From NCBI RefSeq assembly GCF_034262375.1, contig NZ_CP139558.1, forward strand, positions 620,001-684,000: a stretch of DNA of 64,000 bases, written 5' to 3'. The notes beneath the pieces were generated by a model, which saw nothing but the letters and a program-made list of their open reading frames with translations, was not told the DNA's origin and did no database searches. A program made the position numbers and the translations under genes. This stretch comes from Mucilaginibacter sabulilitoris. GTDB lineage: Bacteria > Bacteroidota > Bacteroidia > Sphingobacteriales > Sphingobacteriaceae. This document shows positions 44,786-52,829 of the stretch, piece after piece; position 1 is the first letter of the stretch; each line of letters opens with the position of its first letter.

Positions 44786-45691
44786 ATGGAGACAACAAAT
44801 AACCGCATAGGTATGCCCGCACTCGGTTTTGGCACCTTGATTCCGGATGCGGCAGCAACCATAAGTGCTACAAGGGATGCCCTAGAAGCCGGATTTAGAC
44901 ACTTCGATTGCGCGGAACGATACCGAAATGAGAGCGAAGTGGGCGAGGCGTTGCAGGCCGGGCTTGCCGCCGGAGGACTTACCCGCGAAGATATCTTTAT
45001 TACCACAAAGTTGTGGAACACCAATCATCGGCCCGAGCGTGTAGAGCCGGCATTCGAGGCGAGCCTGAAGCGGCTTCAGATTAACTACCTGGACCTTTAT
45101 CTCATTCACACTCCATTTGCATTTCAACCGGGAGAAGAGCAGGATCCGCGGGATCAAAATGGTAACGTTATTTACGACAGCGACGTAACTTTGGCCGACA
45201 CCTGGCGGGCGATGGAGCATCTCGTGGACAGTGGCAGGTGCCGGGCAATTGGTTTGTCTGACATCAGCTTGAACGAGCTATTACCCCTTTATGAATCGGC
45301 GAGAATCAAACCAGCTGTAATACAGGTCGAAGCACATCCATATTTGCCGGAAACGGAGCTTTTGGAATTTTGCAAGGAGAAGGGTATTGTATTTCTGGCT
45401 TTTGCGCCATTAGGGCACGGAATAAAGCCCGGGCCGCTTGACGATCCAACCATTTTGGCTATTGCCGAACGGATTAAAAAGACGCCGGCACAGGTACTGT
45501 TGGCCTGGGCAATTCAGCGTGGCACAGCTTTACTTACTACGCCCCGAACCGCAGCCCGGGCACGCGAGAATTTTGACATCTCCTCCCTGCCGGAAGATGC
45601 ATTCGATGAAATCAATAACATTCAGACAAGACAGAGATTGAATGAAGTGGTAAAAACTGGCGTTCCTGGTTTCATTGCAAAAGGTAACTGA
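44786..45691 (+). CDS. Aldo/keto reductase (AKR)
   Basis: 301 residues, NADPH-dependent carbonyl reductase with TIM-barrel fold. MPALGFGTL (about 9-17); catalytic tetrad Asp and Tyr in FRHFDCAERYRNE (about 37-49), Lys in TTKLWN and His in LYLIHTPF. The usual Thr/Ser after the catalytic Asp is Cys here. SDISLNEL replaces the more usual SNF. Closest to AKR groups acting on sugars and glyoxals; substrate unknown. The gene is visibly richer in G and C and uses more GCC/CGG-type codons than its neighbours, hinting at transfer. It lies between tRNA-Arg and a methyltransferase. Confidence 0.9.
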   Translation: METTNNRIGMPALGFGTLIPDAAATISATRDALEAGFRHFDCAERYRNESEVGEALQAGLAAGGLTREDIFITTKLWNTNHRPERVEPAFEASLKRLQINYLDLYLIHTPFAFQPGEEQDPRDQNGNVIYDSDVTLADTWRAMEHLVDSGRCRAIGLSDISLNELLPLYESARIKPAVIQVEAHPYLPETELLEFCKEKGIVFLAFAPLGHGIKPGPLDDPTILAIAERIKKTPAQVLLAWAIQRGTALLTTPRTAARARENFDISSLPEDAFDEINNIQTRQRLNEVVKTGVPGFIAKGN

Positions 45692-45741
45692 ACAACACCA
45701 TAACACAAAACGATCCGCCGTTGGCGCATCACTAATTATTC

Positions 45742-45774
45742 AAGGCCTTCGCATTCACCGCGAAGGCTTTTTAT
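45742..45774 (+). terminator. Terminator after the aldo/keto reductase
   Basis: AAGGCCTTCGC pairs with GCGAAGGCTTTTT across ATTCACC, with a T run. Confidence 0.75.
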
Positions 45775-46046
45775 TGGAGCTTCAATGAAATCTGAAGAGT
45801 TTTTATTTAAATTACTTTTAATTCAGTTGTGCGTGGTAATACCGTAAAATATCTTAGTTGCTGATTTACAGGGTGTTCACAAATGTTCATGGGTGTTCAC
45901 GCGGGTGTGAACGTGAACATTGGACGTTTTTCAACACGTTTCACAAAAGTTGATCAGCCGTTTATCAAAAAAAACCTTTATTCTTATATCTAATTAAATA
46001 CCAGTATTTTAGATAACCTGATTTTTGCCCACCCGGGTAGAATTTT
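45775..46046. other. Gap ahead of the O-methyltransferase, with TGTTCAC repeats
   Basis: AT-rich except for the motif cluster at 45871-45920. TGATTTTTG near 46021 resembles a -7 box weakly. No gene seen. Confidence 0.5.
45871..45920. promoter_or_regulatory. Phased TGTTCAC array with inverted partner sites
   Basis: TGTTCAC, TGTTCAT and TGTTCAC start at 45874, 45884 and 45894, exactly 10 bases apart, so they lie on the same face of the helix. Inverted copies (GTGAAC at 45907-45912 and 45913-45918) follow six bases apart. The array ends 126 bases before the methyltransferase ATG. Looks like a multi-site protein-binding region. Confidence 0.55.
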
Positions 46047-47129
46047 ATGGAAGCCATTACCAATTTATTAAAACCGATAATTAAAAAAATGGAACAGCAA
46101 ACTAACCTGCCATCGCCTGAAAACATTATGAAAATTGGCACAGGCTTTTGGGCCTCAAAAATTCTTTTAACCGCAGTGAGTTTTCAATTATTTACCAGGC
46201 TTGCCGAAAAGAAAACCATGAAGGCCAAAGACATTAAAAACATGTTAGGGCTTAAATGCACAGACAGGAATGTTTATGATTTTTTAGATGCTTTAACCGT
46301 GTTCGGTTTTTTAAAGCGTGAGGGTATTCTGGATACCGCTGTTTATTCAAATACCTTAGACGCAGATGCATTTTTAGACAAGAACAAACCATCATATATT
46401 GGAGGGATCCTTGAAATGATGAACAACCGTTTATATGGATTTTGGGGTAGCCTGGGGGAGGGACTGCTTACCGGACTTCCGCAAAACGAAGCAAAAAGGA
46501 GCGAAGATTTTTTTGGTTTGATATACCAGGACCCTGAAAAATTAAAAGAATTTACCAGTGCGATGAGCGGCATCCAAATGGGTAATTTTATGGCTTTTGC
46601 TCAAGAATTTGATTTTACAAAATATAAAACGCTAATTGATGTAGGCGGTTCGGCCGGGCTGCTTTCACTTATGGTCGCAAAGCATAATGTCCATATGCAT
46701 TGTACAAGTTTTGACCTTCCACCGGTTGAGCCTATTGCAAATGCTACCATACAGCAGTTCGGGTTATCAGATCGTGTAAATGCCGCAAGTGGCGATTTCT
46801 TCACGATGCCAATACCCAAGGCAGACGTTGTAGTAATGGGAAATATCCTGCATGATTGGAACGAAGAAAATAAAGTATCACTAATGAGAAAAGCTTATGA
46901 CGCACTACCCGCTGGCGGGGCATTTGTAGCTATTGAGGGCATAATAGATGATGAAAGAAAGCAAAACGTTTTTGGTATGATGATGAGTTTGAATATGCTT
47001 ATTGAAACAGGAACAGGATTTGACTACACATTTGCCGACTTTAACCGCTGGGCTAATATCGTAGGGTTTAAATCAACCTCGTTACTTCCGTTAGCAGGGC
47101 CATCAAGCGCAGCAATTGCATACAAATAA
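46047..47129 (+). CDS. SAM-dependent O-methyltransferase (acetylserotonin-type)
   Basis: 360 residues. N-terminal dimerisation domain (about 30-105; FWASKILLTAVSFQLFTRL), then the Rossmann SAM domain: motif I TLIDVGGSAGLLSLMVAKH (about 193-211, GGXXG type), DLPPVEP, VVVMGNILHDWNEENK (about 262-277, with the His-Asp-Trp expected of the catalytic base in this family) and a C-terminal GFKSTSLLPLAGP. It probably methylates a hydroxyl of a small molecule, possibly in secondary metabolism. No biosynthetic partners are adjacent, and the substrate is unknown. A motif array lies upstream. Confidence 0.88.
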   Translation: MEAITNLLKPIIKKMEQQTNLPSPENIMKIGTGFWASKILLTAVSFQLFTRLAEKKTMKAKDIKNMLGLKCTDRNVYDFLDALTVFGFLKREGILDTAVYSNTLDADAFLDKNKPSYIGGILEMMNNRLYGFWGSLGEGLLTGLPQNEAKRSEDFFGLIYQDPEKLKEFTSAMSGIQMGNFMAFAQEFDFTKYKTLIDVGGSAGLLSLMVAKHNVHMHCTSFDLPPVEPIANATIQQFGLSDRVNAASGDFFTMPIPKADVVVMGNILHDWNEENKVSLMRKAYDALPAGGAFVAIEGIIDDERKQNVFGMMMSLNMLIETGTGFDYTFADFNRWANIVGFKSTSLLPLAGPSSAAIAYK

Positions 47130-47177
47130 GCCGTGTTAATGACAACAGATGTATTAAAATGATAGCTAGATAAAGAA

Positions 47178-47771
47178 ATGATTAAATGGAGATATAGAAC
47201 ATACAGATTATGGGTTATTAACACCCAAACAGCATGTGATCTATATTTATGGGACAAATGGAAGCTTCTGATGCCTTCGTTAGATGCGCTTATAAAACTA
47301 ACAACAGCGCAGGCATTTATGCGTACATTTCAAAGTTATGAGTTTGAAAACCGCTGGCTCGGGTTTGGTCGAATGAAATGGAGTCAGGAAAACAATATTA
47401 AGTGGACAACAAAATACTGGAACGGAAACGCGGAAGATAAAATTATCCTTTTTTTTAATACAGAAATATGGGCGCCTGACTGGAATTGGGTATGCGACAA
47501 TGATATGCCGCCCGACCTATTTATAAGATTATACAATTATCCAACCTTAAAAAACATAAAAGAGGGACTGATCGTTGCAATGCCTAAATCCCTTTATAAT
47601 AAGAATAAGGTTTTGGTTGATGACGAATTGAGGAAACTTGTGAACCAAATTCCAGATTCAACAATCTCCACCTCAACACAAAGCTGGTGGCCCGGATGGA
47701 GAACCTGGAATGAAATTGGAGATATAAATAACCAGGAAATAGAAAAAATTGTAAAAAGAAAATCGCGGTAA
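47178..47771 (+). CDS. Hypothetical Trp-rich protein
   Basis: 197 residues, no signal peptide, no membrane segment and no domain I recognise. It is unusually rich in Trp (15 in 197), many near other aromatics and charged residues (IWAPDWNWVCDND, STQSWWPGWRTWNE). The C-terminus is basic (IVKRKSR). ATG at 47178 is preceded by AGATAAAGAA. Composition and length suggest a real protein with an aromatic-rich globular fold. The start could be the later Met at residue 32. It lies 49 bases after the methyltransferase gene and may be cotranscribed. Confidence 0.6.
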   Translation: MIKWRYRTYRLWVINTQTACDLYLWDKWKLLMPSLDALIKLTTAQAFMRTFQSYEFENRWLGFGRMKWSQENNIKWTTKYWNGNAEDKIILFFNTEIWAPDWNWVCDNDMPPDLFIRLYNYPTLKNIKEGLIVAMPKSLYNKNKVLVDDELRKLVNQIPDSTISTSTQSWWPGWRTWNEIGDINNQEIEKIVKRKSR

Positions 47772-47775
47772 TCCG

Positions 47776-47805
47776 GAGTGTTCCACATACACGTGTGGAA
47801 CACTC
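47776..47805. repeat. Hairpin between convergent genes, no T tail
   Basis: GAGTGTTCCACA and TGTGGAACACTC form a perfect 12-bp stem with a 6-base loop (TACACG). The flanking sequence lacks the T run of a rho-independent terminator. Confidence 0.7.
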
Positions 47806-47830
47806 GGGTTATTCAGACGGCGACTGACAT

Positions 47831-48811
47831 TTAGGAGAAGCCCAATACCGGGTGGGGTTTATAAAGCTCTTCCAACCGTTTCATATCATCATCAGTAAGT
47901 TTTACAGCTAATGCTGCTACGGCGTCTTCCAGATGACCCGGTTTGCTTGCCCCAATAATAGGAGAGGTAACTCCGGTTTTATGGAACATCCATGCCAAAG
48001 CCACCTGTGCATTAGGAATGCCCTTTTCTGCAGCTATTTCGGTAAGGCGGTTTACAACATCAAAATCGGTAGGCTCGTTATACAGCATTTTACCAAAGGC
48101 ATCGGTTTTAGCGCGTTCGGTTTCATTGCGCTCCTTTGATCTTTTTCCGGTAAGTAACCCGCGGGCCAGCGGCGACCATGGTATTACTGCTATTTTTTGA
48201 TCCTGGCAAAGCGGGATCATTTCCCGTTCTTCTTCGCGGTATATTAAGTTGTAGTGCGGCTGCATAGATACAAATCTGGTCCATCCGTGTAAATCGGCAG
48301 TATATAGGGCCTGCGCAAACTGCCAGCTATACATAGATGACGCGCCAATGTAACGAGCCTTGCCGGCTTTAACAACATCATGCAGTGCTTCCAGGGTTTC
48401 TTCTATAGGTGTATTGTAATCCCACCGGTGAATTTGATACAGATCTACATAGTCTGTTCCTAACCGCTGTAGGCTGGCATCAATGGCGCTCATGATATGT
48501 TTTCGCGAAAGCCCTTTATCATTAGGGCCGGGACCCATAGCATTAAAAACTTTAGTAGCAATTACCACCTCGTCCCTTTTGGCAAAATCACGCAGTGCTT
48601 TGCCAACCACTTGTTCGCTGGCACCGGCCGTGTAAACATCGGCAGTATCAAAAAAATTTATACCCAGTTCAAGTGATTTTTTAATAAAGGGGCGGCTTTG
48701 CTCTTCGTTTAATGCCCATGGCCATCTTTCGGTAGGTGTACCATAAGTCATGGTACCCAAACACAGGCGAGATACCGTCATGCCGGTATTACCAAATCTT
48801 ATATAATCCAT
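47831..48811 (-). CDS. Aldo/keto reductase (Tas/YghZ-like)
   Basis: 326 residues. NADPH-dependent reductase with catalytic Asp and Tyr in NFFDTADVYTAGASE (about 53-67), Lys in VIATKVF, His in LYQIHRWD (about 143-150), and the late SPIIGASKPGHL that binds the cofactor phosphate. RFGNTGMTVSRLCLGTMTYG at the start is the usual first strand of this branch. Not similar in detail to the AKR at 44786. It lies 93 bases downstream of an AraC gene on the same strand, which may regulate this cluster. Confidence 0.92.
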   Translation of the reverse strand: MDYIRFGNTGMTVSRLCLGTMTYGTPTERWPWALNEEQSRPFIKKSLELGINFFDTADVYTAGASEQVVGKALRDFAKRDEVVIATKVFNAMGPGPNDKGLSRKHIMSAIDASLQRLGTDYVDLYQIHRWDYNTPIEETLEALHDVVKAGKARYIGASSMYSWQFAQALYTADLHGWTRFVSMQPHYNLIYREEEREMIPLCQDQKIAVIPWSPLARGLLTGKRSKERNETERAKTDAFGKMLYNEPTDFDVVNRLTEIAAEKGIPNAQVALAWMFHKTGVTSPIIGASKPGHLEDAVAALAVKLTDDDMKRLEELYKPHPVLGFS

Positions 48812-48904
48812 AGTAGCGTTTTAAATTTATTCAAAGCTACAAATACCGTTTAAATAGGTTTTAACGGATGATCATCATAACAAAAATGTGACTCAGTATA
48901 AAGC

Positions 48905-49795
48905 CTAATTTACAATCTGCCTTTTAAACTGGTTAGGGCTCACGCCAACCTCTTTTTTAAACAAACGGGAAAAATAAGGAAGGTTGTCAAACCCCAGGCT
49001 GTAGGCGGTTTCGGCAATATTATTATCCGAGCCTTTAAGCAGGTTTTTTGCTTCGGATATCAGGAAAATGTGTATCAGTTCAATAGCCGTTTTACCCGAT
49101 TCCTGTTTTAAAAGATCGCTTAGATAACTTGGCGATAGATGAAGTTCGGCTGCCATTAATTTTACAGTAGGCAACCCTCTTTCAAGCAGTAGGCCTTTTT
49201 CAAAATACCGGGAAAGCGCTTCATTAAACCGGGTAACCATTTTCCCGGATACGTCAATACGATTAATAAATTGCCTTTTATAAAAACGCTGCGAATATTT
49301 TAATATAGAATCGATATGCCCAAGGATAATATCGCGGCTGTATTCGTCCTGGTTGTTATAATACTCGGTTTCTATCTTACTAAACAGCTCCCAGATAATT
49401 TGTTCTTCCTTTGGTGAGAGGTGGAGGGCTTCGTTGGTCTCGTAGTCAAAATAACCATACTTTTTAATTTCTGAATGAAGTGCATGACCATTTAAAAAAT
49501 CCTCGTGAAGAAAAATAAGAAAGCCATCCTCATCAAGCTCCAGGTTTTTAAACTCAACTACCTGCCGTGGTTTAATAAACGACATAGAACCATTATCATG
49601 ATCATATCTGGTACGGCCATATAAAAATACGCCCGCGGCTATTTTTTTAAAACCGATCATATAAAAATCACCGGTAAACTCCCTGTCGCCAAGCGTGCAG
49701 GCTTTATTACAACGATAAAGGCTAAATAGCGGGTTTTCCGGCGGCGTAATTCCGTTTTCACGACTCAGCTCACTTAAGCTTTTATAATGTTTCAT
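48905..49795 (-). CDS. AraC-family transcriptional regulator
   Basis: 296 residues from ATG 49793-49795 (MKHYKSL); a start seven codons upstream is also open. N-terminal cupin-like/ligand region (about 15-175) with an HLSPKEEQIIWELFSKIE segment, then two HTHs of the AraC type at the C-terminus: LPTVKLMAAELHLSPSYLSDLLKQ (about 207-230) and DNNIAETAYSLGFDNLPYFSRLFKKEVGVSP (about 257-285). The group with Ser-Pro-Ser-Tyr in helix 1 is abundant in Bacteroidota. Ligand unknown; the neighbouring reductase and SDR genes on the same strand are candidate targets. Confidence 0.9.
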   Translation of the reverse strand: MKHYKSLSELSRENGITPPENPLFSLYRCNKACTLGDREFTGDFYMIGFKKIAAGVFLYGRTRYDHDNGSMSFIKPRQVVEFKNLELDEDGFLIFLHEDFLNGHALHSEIKKYGYFDYETNEALHLSPKEEQIIWELFSKIETEYYNNQDEYSRDIILGHIDSILKYSQRFYKRQFINRIDVSGKMVTRFNEALSRYFEKGLLLERGLPTVKLMAAELHLSPSYLSDLLKQESGKTAIELIHIFLISEAKNLLKGSDNNIAETAYSLGFDNLPYFSRLFKKEVGVSPNQFKRQIVN

Positions 49796-49885
49796 ATCCG
49801 TTAATATTAAAGGCATAATTCACGCTATTAAAAGTATGAATTATGCCGGGCTATTTAGTTTAGCCAATGTAAAATGTCATGCTGG

Positions 49886-50704
49886 TTATTCGCCGTGAGC
49901 GGCAACAGCGACATCCTGCCACTCTTCCCAGGTTGCTAAACGCTGTTCATACACTTGTTTAGCAAACGGAAATGCTACTTTACCCAAGAATAAACGTAAC
50001 GGTGGGTTTGCTGAATCTACCAGTTTAAGGATAGCTGGCGTAGTTGCTTCGGGATTACCAAAGCTGCTCTCGGCCATGCTTGCCTGGAAAGCGGCTTTCA
50101 CGCCATCATATGCGGGTAATGATTGAGCATGCGTTGCAGAAGCGCCGGCCCAGTCGGTTGTAAATCCGTTAGGTTCAACTAATGATATGTTAATACCAAA
50201 TCCTTTTACTTCCAATGCCAGTGTTTCACTTAATCCTTCCACTGCAAATTTCGAAGCGTTGTACAAACCAAGAACGGGCAATGCAACCAACCCTAAAATA
50301 CTTGAAACCTGTATAATATGTCCGTGGCCTTGGGCCCTCATAATAGGTAATACAGCCTGGGTTACCCATAGCAAGCCAAATACGTTGGTTTCAATCTGGT
50401 CACGGGCTTCCTGCTCGCTGGTTTCCTCAACAGCGCCAAATAAGCCAAAGCCGGCATTATTGATCAATACGTCAATGGTACCGAAGTGTTCTTTTGCCTG
50501 GTTAATTGCCGTGAAACAAGCTTCACGGTTAGTAACATCCAGCTGAATTGGAAGTATGGCCTCGCCATAGGTTTGCACCAGGTCGGTAAGTGAATCGAGG
50601 TTTCTTACAGTGGCCACTACTTTGTCGCCACGTTTTAAAAATGCTTCGGCCCAGATTTTACCAAATCCGCGGGAAGCTCCTGTTATAAAAATTGTCTTTG
50701 CCAT
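49886..50704 (-). CDS. Short-chain dehydrogenase/reductase
   Basis: 272 residues, classical SDR: TGASRGFGKIWAEAFL (about 7-22), NNAGFGLFGAVEE (about 86-98), catalytic Ser in QVSSILGLVALP and YNASKFAVEG (Tyr-X3-Lys, about 152-161), plus SLVEPNGFTTDWAG after the active site. This branch oxidises or reduces alcohols or ketones of unclear identity. It lies upstream of the AraC gene on the same strand, 90 bases apart; divergent from the SnoaL-like lipoprotein. Confidence 0.92.
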   Translation of the reverse strand: MAKTIFITGASRGFGKIWAEAFLKRGDKVVATVRNLDSLTDLVQTYGEAILPIQLDVTNREACFTAINQAKEHFGTIDVLINNAGFGLFGAVEETSEQEARDQIETNVFGLLWVTQAVLPIMRAQGHGHIIQVSSILGLVALPVLGLYNASKFAVEGLSETLALEVKGFGINISLVEPNGFTTDWAGASATHAQSLPAYDGVKAAFQASMAESSFGNPEATTPAILKLVDSANPPLRLFLGKVAFPFAKQVYEQRLATWEEWQDVAVAAHGE

Positions 50705-50924
50705 TTTTAAATTATTGAAATTAATTATGAATCAAAGTTATCGCGGACCTCCCGGACGGATTTATACAAAAACCGGGAATACAGATACATTTTGCGGAAT
50801 AGGTTTAACCGCTGGTCGGCCTTGATGAATTTTTATAATGTTGTATAGTAAAGTTACATGTTTTGCTAAAGTGTTGTATTATAAAACTTTAATAGTAAAT
50901 TTATAGTACACCAAAACTTAAAAT

Positions 50925-51458
50925 ATGAGAAAAATTATCACCGGCATGGCTGTTATGGTAATAGCCTGCCTTTTGTTTGCCTGCGAGGGTAAAACCAGTT
51001 CAGGAGGGAGTGGTAGCGATAGTACAGCAACCATATTGGCAAGAAATAAAATGACTGCCCTTAACTCAGATGAGGCGATGGGCAGAAAGGATGTAGAAGG
51101 GGTGTTTAAAGATTGCTCGGCCGATTTTATAGATTATGGTAACGGAGGATATCCACCGATGAAAAACCTCGACTCGATAAAAGCTAACATGAAAGGCTTT
51201 TTAGCAGCCTTCCCTGATTTTAAGGCAGAAAGTTTGCAGGCCGTAGCGCAAGGCGACACCGTAATTGTAACCGGCGTTTGGAGCGGAACTTTTAAGAATG
51301 AGTTTATGGGAATGAAGCCAACACAAAAAACATTTAAGGCCGCTGACGCGGATATTTTTACCTTTAATAAAGAAGGCAAAATAACCTCGCACCGGTCAAT
51401 ACAGTCAGAAGCAACCTATTTTGCGCAATTGGGTATAAAGATGCCCGAAAAGAAATAG
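50925..51458 (+). CDS. SnoaL-like (NTF2-fold) lipoprotein
   Basis: 177 residues. Lipoprotein signal with lipobox LFAC (lipidated Cys at residue 20), a Gly/Ser-rich linker, then an NTF2-type domain of the SnoaL ester-cyclase/polyketide-cyclase group: DVEGVFKDCSADFIDYGNGGYPP (about 48-70, in part), GFLAAFPDFKAESLQAVAQGDTVIVTGVWSG and GKITSHRSIQSEATYFAQLG. The usual His/Asp residues for a cyclase are not clearly placed, so the protein may bind rather than transform a ligand. Probably anchored on the outer-membrane inner face. Confidence 0.82.
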   Translation: MRKIITGMAVMVIACLLFACEGKTSSGGSGSDSTATILARNKMTALNSDEAMGRKDVEGVFKDCSADFIDYGNGGYPPMKNLDSIKANMKGFLAAFPDFKAESLQAVAQGDTVIVTGVWSGTFKNEFMGMKPTQKTFKAADADIFTFNKEGKITSHRSIQSEATYFAQLGIKMPEKK

Positions 51459-51479
51459 CCCGCAGTGATAATAAAACTC

Positions 51480-51511
51480 AAAAGCCTTCAGTTTACTTGC
51501 TGAAGGCTTTT
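51480..51511 (+). terminator. Terminator after the SnoaL-like gene
   Basis: AAAAGCCTTCAG and CTGAAGGCTTTT, perfect 12-bp stem with loop TTTACTTG. Usable from both sides, including for the minus-strand small gene that follows. Confidence 0.85.
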
Positions 51512-51556
51512 GTTTGCAGGAAGAAGGAAGACTGATTAAAAGTTTACGATGACTGT

Positions 51557-51727
51557 TTACCCGGTTTGCGGGTGCATATCACGCCACTTTTTAAGGGCCT
51601 CTGCCTGGAGTTTTTTACTACGCTCTATAGCTCTTGCCTGCTCATCCTTTTCACAAAGTGGTCCCTCGGTTTTAAGACGTTTATCATACCCGGATGATAG
51701 GTCATTTGTCTTTTTTTCGGTTAGCAT
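51557..51727 (-). CDS. Small charged hypothetical protein with strong Shine-Dalgarno
   Basis: A 56-residue ORF (ATG 51725-51727 to TAA 51557-51559), beginning MLTEKKTNDLSS and ending KKWRDMHPQTG. Very hydrophilic, with many Lys, Glu and Arg, and probably helical in the second half (ARAIERSKKLQAEALKKW). No known domain. It is preceded on the minus strand by AAAAGGAGGAATATGTC, a near-ideal Shine-Dalgarno with good spacing, which is rare in this phylum and argues strongly for translation. It ends just before a bidirectional terminator. Confidence 0.65.
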   Translation of the reverse strand: MLTEKKTNDLSSGYDKRLKTEGPLCEKDEQARAIERSKKLQAEALKKWRDMHPQTG

Positions 51728-51887
51728 GACATATTCCTCCTTTTAAGTTGTTGAACACAGGTGCGGGATTTAAATTTAACAATTAAATAGCATTATTGAT
51801 TAATACAAGCCGTAAAATATTTGTTGTTTCTTATCCGCGAAAATTGGCCGATAAACCTCTGATCTTTGTAAGGAACATATAATAAAT

Positions 51888-52736
51888 TCAGGCAGTTTCG
51901 TTGTTCCAGACGTTTGTGGCGATGGTCTTTTTTATATATTCAGAAAAGTCAGTCGGTTTACGGTCCAGGGCACGTTGTACACCATCGGCAAGGCTGGCAT
52001 TACGGCCATCAAGTACTTCGGTAAACAGGTAGGAGATGAGCCATATAATATCTTGCGGCACCTTATATTTGGTAAGCATGGCTTTATAATCATCCATAGA
52101 GATCTGCTCATATTGAATCGCCCGACCGCTGGCGGCCGCTATTTCGTTTACAGCATTCTGAAAAGTTAATAAACGTGGTCCGGTTAGTTCATAAAGCTCA
52201 CCATAGTGACTATCATTAGTCAAAACTTCAACCGCCACATCGGCAATATCATCTACATCAATAAAAGGCTCGGGGATGTTGCCAACCGGTAATGCCATGT
52301 GCCCCGCTAAAATGCCATCTAAAAGATAACTTTCACTAAAATTCTGGCTAAACCAGCTTGCACGCAAAATGGTCCAGTTGATGCCTGCATCCATTATTAT
52401 TTTTTCACATGCTTGTGCTTCCTCTTCACCGCGGCCCGATAACAGCACAAGATGTTTAACATTGCTTTCAACTGCCAATTTGCTTAGCGTACGGATGGCG
52501 TTTACTGCACCTGGTACCGCCAGATCCGGCTGAAAGGTGATATATATAGCATCCATGCCGTTTAGCACCGGGAGCCAGGTGCCCTGGTTATTCCAGTCAA
52601 AAGGTATTTCCGCGCTGCGGCTCCCGATCCGTACCGAACAGCCCATTTGTATAAGGCGTTCGACTACGCGGCTTCCGGTTTTTCCGGTGCCACCCAGCAC
52701 CAGTATTTGTTTTTCTGTGTTTTCCTGATTTTTCAT
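51888..52736 (-). CDS. NmrA-like NAD(P)-binding protein (atypical SDR)
   Basis: 282 residues. Rossmann motif VLGGTGKTGSRVVERL (about 13-28; GGXGXXG), then IRIGSRSAE, VKHLVLLSGRGEEEAQACEKII (about 93-114, in part) and WTILRASWFSQNFSE. It lacks the SDR Tyr-X3-Lys pair, as is usual for NmrA/HSCARG-like proteins that bind NADPH and sense redox state or act on quinones. It follows trpC on the same strand after 93 bases, in the position where trpF is often found; no link to tryptophan synthesis is evident. Confidence 0.87.
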   Translation of the reverse strand: MKNQENTEKQILVLGGTGKTGSRVVERLIQMGCSVRIGSRSAEIPFDWNNQGTWLPVLNGMDAIYITFQPDLAVPGAVNAIRTLSKLAVESNVKHLVLLSGRGEEEAQACEKIIMDAGINWTILRASWFSQNFSESYLLDGILAGHMALPVGNIPEPFIDVDDIADVAVEVLTNDSHYGELYELTGPRLLTFQNAVNEIAAASGRAIQYEQISMDDYKAMLTKYKVPQDIIWLISYLFTEVLDGRNASLADGVQRALDRKPTDFSEYIKKTIATNVWNNETA

Positions 52737-52829
52737 GGTCTTGTTTTTTTAACAAAACTATGCTGCTCCGAAATCAGAAAATTGAACAAAACCGACAGCG
52801 GTTATTTTGAGGGCACTTTGTTTCGTTGT

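Noticed and set aside
44466..52736. Phage or ICE integration at tRNA-Arg
   Set aside because: No integrase, no mobilisation genes and no direct repeat of the tRNA end were found, so only a weak islet claim is kept.
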